Assembly (NCBI GenBank): GCA_024680835.1
Contig: JAILBP010000071.1
Coordinates: forward strand, 1 to 18,488
Reading direction: 5' to 3'
DNA: 18,488 bases
Source: RGIG6904 sp024680835
GTDB taxonomy: Bacteria; Bacillota; Clostridia; Lachnospirales; Lachnospiraceae
The position numbers and the translations under genes were made by a program. The notes under the pieces were generated by a model. That model was not told the DNA's origin and did not search any database. It saw only the letters and a program-made list of their open reading frames with translations. The stretch's first letter is position 1. Each line of letters starts with the position of its first letter. Shown piece by piece: positions 13,573-18,488 of the stretch.

Positions 13573-14130
13573 ATGGAAGAATTCGAAAAGGTAGAGAGAC
13601 TTGTAGCAAAGGCAAACGTAACTTATGAGGATGCTAAGAAAGCATTGGAAGAATCAAACGGCGATATGCTGGATGCAATGATATATCTTGAGAAGCAGGG
13701 CAAGGTCAAGGCTCCCTCCCAGTCAAGCTTCAACACCGGCAATTCCGGAAACGACCAGTACAAAGACGTTGCAGACGCAGTTCACCGCTCAGAGGGCTCA
13801 AACGTCAAGAGCGTTTTCAAATCCATCGGTGAGACCGTCGGCAGAGGCATCAAATATACCCTGGACAACTATCTGGTGATCACCAGAAACGGAAATGAGA
13901 TATTCAGACTTCCGCTCTGTGCAGCCATCTTAATACTGCTCATTGGCTGGGAGATCCTGCTGATCATCATGCTGATCTCGCTGTTCTTTGACTGCAGATA
14001 CAAGATCGTGGGCAAAGGTAACGCCGGTGAAGTAAATCACATCTTCGACCAGGCCGCCGATCTTGCAGGCAAGGCAAAGGAAAAGTTTACCGAGGCAACA
14101 GAGGCTTCTTCAGACAACACAGAAAAGTAA
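13573..14130 (+). CDS. UBA-like/DUF4342 membrane protein
   Basis: A 185-residue protein. Residues 3-45 form a UBA-like three-helix domain (VERLVAKANVTYEDAKKALE, then GDMLDAMIYLEKQGK), closely resembling the UBA-like domain of EF-Ts and typical of DUF4342 proteins. A polar linker follows (46-100). Residues 100-113 (YLVITRNGNEIFRLP) are a conserved-looking beta stretch, then comes one membrane segment (about 114-138), then a charged tail that can form a coiled helix. The function is unknown; a membrane-tethered protein-binding module is a fair inference. It lies four bases ahead of the kinase and behind the regulator's likely operator, so it may be a third component of the signalling system. 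ATG 13573 follows GAGGAAAAG. Confidence 0.85.
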   Translation: MEEFEKVERLVAKANVTYEDAKKALEESNGDMLDAMIYLEKQGKVKAPSQSSFNTGNSGNDQYKDVADAVHRSEGSNVKSVFKSIGETVGRGIKYTLDNYLVITRNGNEIFRLPLCAAILILLIGWEILLIIMLISLFFDCRYKIVGKGNAGEVNHIFDQAADLAGKAKEKFTEATEASSDNTEK

Positions 14131-14134
14131 TGAT

Positions 14135-15439
14135 ATGAAAGATAATTCAAAGCTCCTGGAAAAGAACAAAAGAAAAATGTCCTCCATCGCCGGCAAGCTG
14201 CACCGTCAGCTTGTCCTGGCGAAGCTGGGGGCTTTTTTTGCTGCTGACATATTCCTGGCAGCTATGCTGTTCTTATTTTGGATCATAAATGCGGAAAATG
14301 CGGCAGGTATCGATATCAGAAATATATTATTGCGGCGACGGTTCACTTTTTTAGAGAGAAATGCAGGAAGCTTCACATATACGGTCAGCGAAAACGGGAC
14401 GATCCTCCTGCAAAAAAACGCTTCACTGCTGCTGGCTTTCGTGGTGATAGTCGTATCCATCGCCCTGTTTTTTCAGCTGTTAAAGATAATCTTTCCCTAT
14501 TACGGCGAGTACCGCAGGATAAAGAAAACCTTAGGTCCCATCAACGAGATGGCTCTGAAGGCCGATGAGATCAGCCGTCTCTCCTTTGACGATAGCAAGT
14601 TCCACACCATTGAAAATGCCATAGAGCACATCTCTCCGGAGCAGACAAGAAACCTCTCTCTTGGGGATTCAGATCTTCAGGGGATTGAGGCCGCCATCAA
14701 CAACATGCTCCACCGGATGCACGACACCTATATGCAGCAGGCAAGGTTTGTGAACGACGCATCCCACGAGCTCAGGACCCCAATCTCCGTAATCCAGGGG
14801 TACACGGACATGTTGAACCGCTGGGGCAAAGACGATCCCGAGGTATTGGAGGAATCCATCACCGCCATAAAGCAGGAGACGGACCATATGAAGCACCTTG
14901 TGGAGCAGCTGCTGTTTTTAGCGAGGGGAGATGCGGGCAGGAACGAAGTCAAAATGGAAAAGATCTGTCTCAACAATATCCTGAAACAGATATACGACGA
15001 GTCCCTGATGATAGACAAGGATCACACCTATAAACTGAAGGAGCAAACACCGGAGGTCTTCATAACCGGTGATGAGGGCATGATAAAACAGACCGTGAGG
15101 ATCTTGGCCGACAACGCTGCAAAATATACCAGTTCAGGGGACGAGATTGTTTTTTCAGTAGGGTTAAAGCATGCGAAACCCATGGATGGAACCGCGTCAC
15201 CGAACAGTGCAGAGGATGCCATGCATCCATACATTCAGGTTCAGGATTCCGGTGCCGGTATGGCGGAAGCGGATGTGAGACATATGTTTGAGAGATTCTA
15301 CCGGGCGGATGACACAAGACAGGTTCAGGGAACAGGTCTCGGTCTTTCGATCGCAAAATGGATCATGGACATGCACGGCGGACATTTTGAGATAACATCA
15401 CGAAAAGAGATCGGAACACGTATCACCATGGTCTTCTGA
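14135..15439 (+). CDS. Two-component sensor histidine kinase
   Basis: A 434-residue kinase, the probable partner of the regulator at 12676. Two membrane segments (about 31-52 and 97-119) flank a short outer loop of about 45 residues. A HAMP-like linker has an extra 50-residue insertion (about 140-190), then the dimerisation domain FVNDASHELRTP with phospho-His211, N-box DNAAKYT (Asn327 region), G1 DSGAG (371-375), FERFYR (385-390) and G2 GTGLGLSI (399-406). All catalytic motifs are intact. I start at ATG 14135, four bases after the DUF4342 stop; no clear ribosome binding site precedes it, which suggests translational coupling. The frame is open further up (14063) but that part overlaps the preceding gene. 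The very small outer loop suggests sensing at or within the membrane. Confidence 0.93.
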   Translation: MKDNSKLLEKNKRKMSSIAGKLHRQLVLAKLGAFFAADIFLAAMLFLFWIINAENAAGIDIRNILLRRRFTFLERNAGSFTYTVSENGTILLQKNASLLLAFVVIVVSIALFFQLLKIIFPYYGEYRRIKKTLGPINEMALKADEISRLSFDDSKFHTIENAIEHISPEQTRNLSLGDSDLQGIEAAINNMLHRMHDTYMQQARFVNDASHELRTPISVIQGYTDMLNRWGKDDPEVLEESITAIKQETDHMKHLVEQLLFLARGDAGRNEVKMEKICLNNILKQIYDESLMIDKDHTYKLKEQTPEVFITGDEGMIKQTVRILADNAAKYTSSGDEIVFSVGLKHAKPMDGTASPNSAEDAMHPYIQVQDSGAGMAEADVRHMFERFYRADDTRQVQGTGLGLSIAKWIMDMHGGHFEITSRKEIGTRITMVF

Positions 15440-15443
15440 AATA

Positions 15444-15467
15444 AGGAGGGGAGCTGTATCCCCTCTT
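15444..15467. terminator. Hairpin between convergent genes
   Basis: AGGAGGGGA and TCCCCTCTT pair over about nine bases (one G-T pair) around a 6-base loop. It lies between the kinase stop and the lipoprotein stop. The T tract is poor on both strands, so it may be a weak bidirectional terminator. Confidence 0.4.
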
Positions 15468-15898
15468 CACCGTGCTTCAAAAATGAGTTCCAATGTGCCC
15501 TTGTCGTTGACGAGAACCATTTTGGATCCTGTGATAGTAGCCTCCATCCCCACCTTTGTATCGCTGAAGGCTATGTGATATACGCCATCCGAAAAGGACA
15601 TCCTGCCGTTTCTCGGCTTCCCGTTGTTTGAAAAAACACAGGAAATGCCGTCAGAGCTGGAAAAGGCCGGGTTTTTATCCCTGAACATCACCTTTATCCA
15701 CCATGGCTGATCTGCTACCACTGTGGTTTCACCATTGACAGTGAACTGCACCAGATGCCACTTTGATGTGATGGACGCATTCCCGTTATCATCGTATTGT
15801 ACAGCCGATGAACCGCACCCTGTCATCACGATCATCGCCAGATATACCAATAATGCGGCGATCAATAAATGCTTTTTGTTATTTCGGATCTTCTTCAT
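15467..15898 (-). CDS. Small lipoprotein of unknown function
   Basis: A 143-residue protein. The N-terminus has basic residues (KKIRNNKKH), a hydrophobic core (about 11-26) and a lipobox VMTGC with Cys28 as the predicted lipidation site, so it should be anchored on the outer face of the membrane. The mature part starts with a polar linker and then reads SKWHLVQFTVNGETTVV ... GTLELIFEA, alternating strands that resemble small lipocalin/META-like beta barrels; this is a fold guess. The start is ATG 15898 after GGGAGAA; the open frame continues to 15976 but the upstream part overlaps the neighbouring stop region and would spoil the signal peptide. It is the third gene behind the alpha-galactosidase, 56 bases after the SLH-like gene. 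Confidence 0.8.
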   Translation of the reverse strand: MKKIRNNKKHLLIAALLVYLAMIVMTGCGSSAVQYDDNGNASITSKWHLVQFTVNGETTVVADQPWWIKVMFRDKNPAFSSSDGISCVFSNNGKPRNGRMSFSDGVYHIAFSDTKVGMEATITGSKMVLVNDKGTLELIFEAR

Positions 15899-15954
15899 GT
15901 TATTTTCTCCCATGAATTGGTTTTTCTGTTCGTACATACTCATCATAGCAGGTT

Positions 15955-16449
15955 TTATGCGTGTCCTGTATGGCATACAATATCCCGAACAGCAGAAAAT
16001 ACCTTTTCCGTCTCCTCGTCCGTGAGCATCTCATAGGACTCAAACAGCAACAGACCGCCCGGATATTCGTGCCCCTGCATGATGCCCCGCAAAAAAACCT
16101 GCGCTATATCATTTACACACACCCTGCAATCGTACAGGTCCTTAAGCTTTGCAGCCTGCGAAATATCAGCAAGATCCGGCACCTTCAGCACATCCCGCAA
16201 AAAAATATGCACTATCTTCGCCGCATCTCTTCTGCTGACTGCGGCTTCTTTATGTTCCTCCTGATACCTGTCTGTCAGTCCAAGCTCGCGCGCTTTTTCC
16301 ATAGGATCTGGGCTGACATCCTGATACCTTTTTCCATTTGGCGCATCCATCCTATCAAGTATGTTACCGGCATTTTCCGGGAGATCGGAATGCGTACACG
16401 CTCTGTTATATATCTCCACCAGGCCGGTCACAAACTCTTCCACCGTCAC
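15955..16449 (-). CDS. SLH-like domain protein coupled to the alpha-galactosidase
   Basis: A 164-residue protein if read from GTG 16449, whose GTGA overlaps the alpha-galactosidase stop; AAGGTG lies upstream. An ATG at 16482 would add 11 residues that look like read-through of the other frame. The body has an AVSRRDAAKIVHIFLRDVL helix followed by LKDLYDCRVCVNDIAQVFLRGIMQG and ESYEMLTDEETEKVFSAV, a pattern like two S-layer-homology-type helical units (ending in G-I-M-x-G and an LT-x-E-E helix). It has no signal peptide, so cell-wall anchoring as in true SLH proteins is doubtful. The role is unknown; the four-base overlap implies joint, perhaps stoichiometric, production with the glycosidase. 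Confidence 0.7.
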   Translation of the reverse strand: MTVEEFVTGLVEIYNRACTHSDLPENAGNILDRMDAPNGKRYQDVSPDPMEKARELGLTDRYQEEHKEAAVSRRDAAKIVHIFLRDVLKVPDLADISQAAKLKDLYDCRVCVNDIAQVFLRGIMQGHEYPGGLLLFESYEMLTDEETEKVFSAVRDIVCHTGHA

Positions 16450-18251
16450 TTTACAGACACCTTCAGGATGATGCTGTCGCATGCTTTCAGCCCATGGACC
16501 TCAAATGTTCTGCCGGTGTGCACGCTGCTCTCTCCTGTCCAGAGGTCTTTTACTTCAAACTCCGATGCGGTTGCATATGAATCCGCGTTTTGTGTTTTAG
16601 CTCCGATGTATCGCAATATGAGATCTATATCCACTGAGATCGTGTCATCCGTATCCCTGTCGTCAATATTGAAAAATCCCAGTGCTACGCTGCCGTCAGA
16701 CAGCGGCTTTGCGAGAACATCAACCCTCTCTTTTTCCCTGATGTAGGTTTTATCCGGATCTACAGGTGCCGCAGAGCAAAAGATCCTCTTCGCCTGGATC
16801 CCAAGGGCATCCTGATTCAGCGCTATGAGATCCGCGTTAGCTATAATGCTGTAGATCGCATCTCCATTTTCAACCCTTCTTAAGTCGAGGCCCAGCATGA
16901 GAGGCGCATTGAGCATGCACCACATAGCCATGTAGCTTTTGCACATCGTCTCATTCAGACCTGCCATGCCGATCATCATCATATCAGGGTCGTTCCACCC
17001 TCTGTCTAAGCCAGCAAACTCGTCCATGATGACTGCTTTACTGTATTGATTGACCACGCCGGTGGTATAATCGCCCGACCAGTTGGCGTGTCCCGGGTCC
17101 CCGTCGGATCCCACCTGGAATGTTATGTCATTCAAAATCCTCCAGGCATCGCCCACCTTATATCCCCAATGATGCGGTCCTGTCTTTCCCCATTCGCAGA
17201 TGGACAGTATTACTTCTTTACGTGGATATCCTGCTGCAAATGCCGCTTCGAAGCCCTTTACAAGAGCGGCATAGGAGCACAGAGTATTCTCCTGACGTCT
17301 GTGATTCATGAGACGCAGGATGTTCTCTCCCTTCTGAAGACGGATATGTATTGCATCTGATTCCGTAAATCCTGTCTTAGTAACGGTTTCCGGCAAAAGA
17401 TCATCATAAAAGATCTCTGTCTCCTCCTTTTCACCGACAGCAACCTGAAGCCAGCTTCCGACGCCTGCCTCCCTTCCGGTGGCATAGGTAACGAAAAGAT
17501 CTGCCTCTCCGGCCTCAGCCGCATCTATCTTAAACTTTAGTTCACTGCTGATATTCCCCACCGGGCTGTTCTCCGGCCCTGTACCGTCGAGTGTGCCGAT
17601 GCCTGTCTCAAAAACAGTTCCGTCCTCTTCCGTAAAAGACGCACCGGTTCCCGTGATCTCTCCTTCTTTTGCAGACATTCCCGCATTGATGCCGCAGCCG
17701 GCTATCCGGATACCCTTTATATTCGGCCCATAGGTAAATCTCGCATTCTCCGCATTCGAAAAAGTCGCATTGTCCCAGGGATAGTAGCAGTTATCCACCT
17801 TGATAAAATCTATATCCCAGTCGAGATAAGTTTTCGCATCCGTCTCCTCATGTCCACAGGTTCCCACTGCGGCACCTGCGCAAAGATTCGTCCCGATATC
17901 ATTATACATGCCGAATTTCAAACCCATGGCATGCAGATCATCCGCCAGCTTTCTGAAGCCCGAGGGGAACTTCTCCTCCTCATGATGCAGCACTCCGTCG
18001 ATCCTCTCCGGCTTATAGCATCCGTCATCCAAGACTATATATCTGTATCCCAGCTTATCAAGACCGAGCTCCACGATCCTCTCTGCCATGCTGCGTGTCA
18101 GGGCTTCGTTATTGCCACTGCCGAAGGCGTTCCAGCTGTTCCATCCCATAGCAGGAAGCCTGCCGCACCTTTTCCCCTCCACGACCTTTCCGTCACCAAA
18201 CGCATCGAAACGAAGTGATCTTTCCTCTATTTTAAGCGGTTTTTCTGTCAT
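16446..18251 (-). CDS. Alpha-galactosidase, glycoside hydrolase family 27, with inserted domain
   Basis: A 601-residue enzyme expected to release terminal alpha-linked galactose (or alpha-N-acetylgalactosamine, arabinopyranose) with retention. Family motifs: LPAMGWNSWNAF (32-43), YIVLDDGCY (71-79), LKFGMYNDIG (111-120), DFIKVDNC with nucleophile Asp153, ILSICEWG (348-355) and WNDPDM with acid/base Asp423. The C-terminal beta domain spans about 480-601. Between barrel strand 4 (ends about 158) and strand 5 (starts about 347) there are some 190 residues; about 180-335 read like a beta-sandwich carbohydrate-binding module (FETGIGTLDGTGPENSPVG, then SWLQVAVG, then ILRLMNHR). No signal peptide is present, so it should act in the cytoplasm on imported oligosaccharides. 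The ATG follows AGGGGGAA. It heads an operon with the SLH-like and lipoprotein genes. Confidence 0.92.
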   Translation of the reverse strand: MTEKPLKIEERSLRFDAFGDGKVVEGKRCGRLPAMGWNSWNAFGSGNNEALTRSMAERIVELGLDKLGYRYIVLDDGCYKPERIDGVLHHEEEKFPSGFRKLADDLHAMGLKFGMYNDIGTNLCAGAAVGTCGHEETDAKTYLDWDIDFIKVDNCYYPWDNATFSNAENARFTYGPNIKGIRIAGCGINAGMSAKEGEITGTGASFTEEDGTVFETGIGTLDGTGPENSPVGNISSELKFKIDAAEAGEADLFVTYATGREAGVGSWLQVAVGEKEETEIFYDDLLPETVTKTGFTESDAIHIRLQKGENILRLMNHRRQENTLCSYAALVKGFEAAFAAGYPRKEVILSICEWGKTGPHHWGYKVGDAWRILNDITFQVGSDGDPGHANWSGDYTTGVVNQYSKAVIMDEFAGLDRGWNDPDMMMIGMAGLNETMCKSYMAMWCMLNAPLMLGLDLRRVENGDAIYSIIANADLIALNQDALGIQAKRIFCSAAPVDPDKTYIREKERVDVLAKPLSDGSVALGFFNIDDRDTDDTISVDIDLILRYIGAKTQNADSYATASEFEVKDLWTGESSVHTGRTFEVHGLKACDSIILKVSVK

Positions 18252-18296
18252 ATGTTCCCCCTGTTTTTGATATATTAATACCCTTGAATCTTTATC

Positions 18297-18343
18297 TTAG
18301 CCTCCCCTTTTGGGGGAAGTTGCCGCAGGCCGGAAGGGGTATC
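18297..18343 (-). repeat. Palindromic intergenic repeat, diverged copy C
   Basis: On the minus strand it has the same plan as copies A and B: a short GC stem (CCG/CGG), a CA junction, then CTTCCCCC-loop-GGGGAGG. Sequence identity to A and B is limited to the GC-rich arms, so it is a related family rather than a recent copy. It lies upstream of the alpha-galactosidase. Confidence 0.5.
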
Positions 18344-18358
18344 AAGCAGATTCTATTG

Positions 18359-18488
18359 TACCACATCCGATGTCACTAAATTCAGCCTTCTCTTCGTTCG
18401 GCTTCATTAAGTGATCCTGTATGGGTAAATCTAATCTCAATCTGCGCCTTCGGCTTGATTTCGTTAAGATTATACCACATCCGATGTC
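18359..18488. repeat. Tandem palindromic repeat unit reaching the window end
   Basis: TACCACATCCGATGTC occurs at 18359-18374 and again at 18473-18488, 114 bases apart. Between them lie two imperfect inverted repeats: CACTAAATTCAGCC / GGCTTCATTAAGTG (11 of 14 pairs) and AATCTAATCTCAATC / GATTTCGTTAAGATT, each with a CTTCG-rich centre. The array probably continues beyond the window. No gene or promoter is evident. Confidence 0.6.

Overview
The window looks like chromosomal DNA of a low-to-medium G+C, Gram-positive, motile anaerobe of the Lachnospiraceae type (Butyrivibrio/Roseburia relatives). This is an inference from protein character, the run regulator-ftsE-ftsX-ctpA-prfB-hom, a YjfB-type motility protein, and short GC-rich CTCCCC/GGGGAG palindromic intergenic repeats. 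No species can be named from the sequence alone.

Layout. (1) 1-1138 is a gene-poor scar: the 3' end of a broken IS66-family transposase, a perfect 13-bp inverted repeat, and an orphan minus-strand transcription unit with a near-consensus promoter (828-833/805-810) and a terminator-like hairpin (371-411) but no intact reading frame. (2) 1139-2460: a DJ-1/PfpI protein (minus) and a divergent HD-domain phosphohydrolase (plus); the HD gene sits between two 45-bp direct repeats, the second of which supplies its stop codon. (3) 2554-9164: a minus-strand run of CdaR/PucR-type regulator, ftsE, ftsX, S41 protease (ctpA), prfB with a programmed +1 frameshift, and homoserine dehydrogenase, closed by a strong terminator. 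(4) 9165-10643: AT-rich DNA with three DnaA-box-like 9-mers, a YjfB-family motility protein, and a small basic protein on the other strand; both small genes have the same 11-mer CGTCCGATATA upstream, a candidate sigma-28 -10 element. (5) 10644-12371: a membrane GGDEF-EAL protein with degenerate GGDEF and intact EAL. (6) 12676-15439: OmpR-family response regulator, UBA-like/DUF4342 membrane protein and histidine kinase; helically phased TTAA repeats and a promoter lie between the regulator and the other two genes. (7) 15467-18251: minus-strand GH27 alpha-galactosidase with a large insertion in its catalytic barrel, a translationally coupled SLH-like protein, and a small lipoprotein. (8) 18252-18488: palindromic repeats that run off the window end.

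How they work together: the FtsEX-Ctp cluster links cell-wall hydrolysis at division with a periplasm-facing protease, while prfB and hom are probably housekeeping passengers of the same transcript. The YjfB protein, the 66-residue protein and the EAL protein form a neighbourhood consistent with motility and c-di-GMP control. The two-component system probably controls its own sensor operon through the phased repeats. The GH27 cluster is a small galactoside-degrading unit whose transporter is not in the window.
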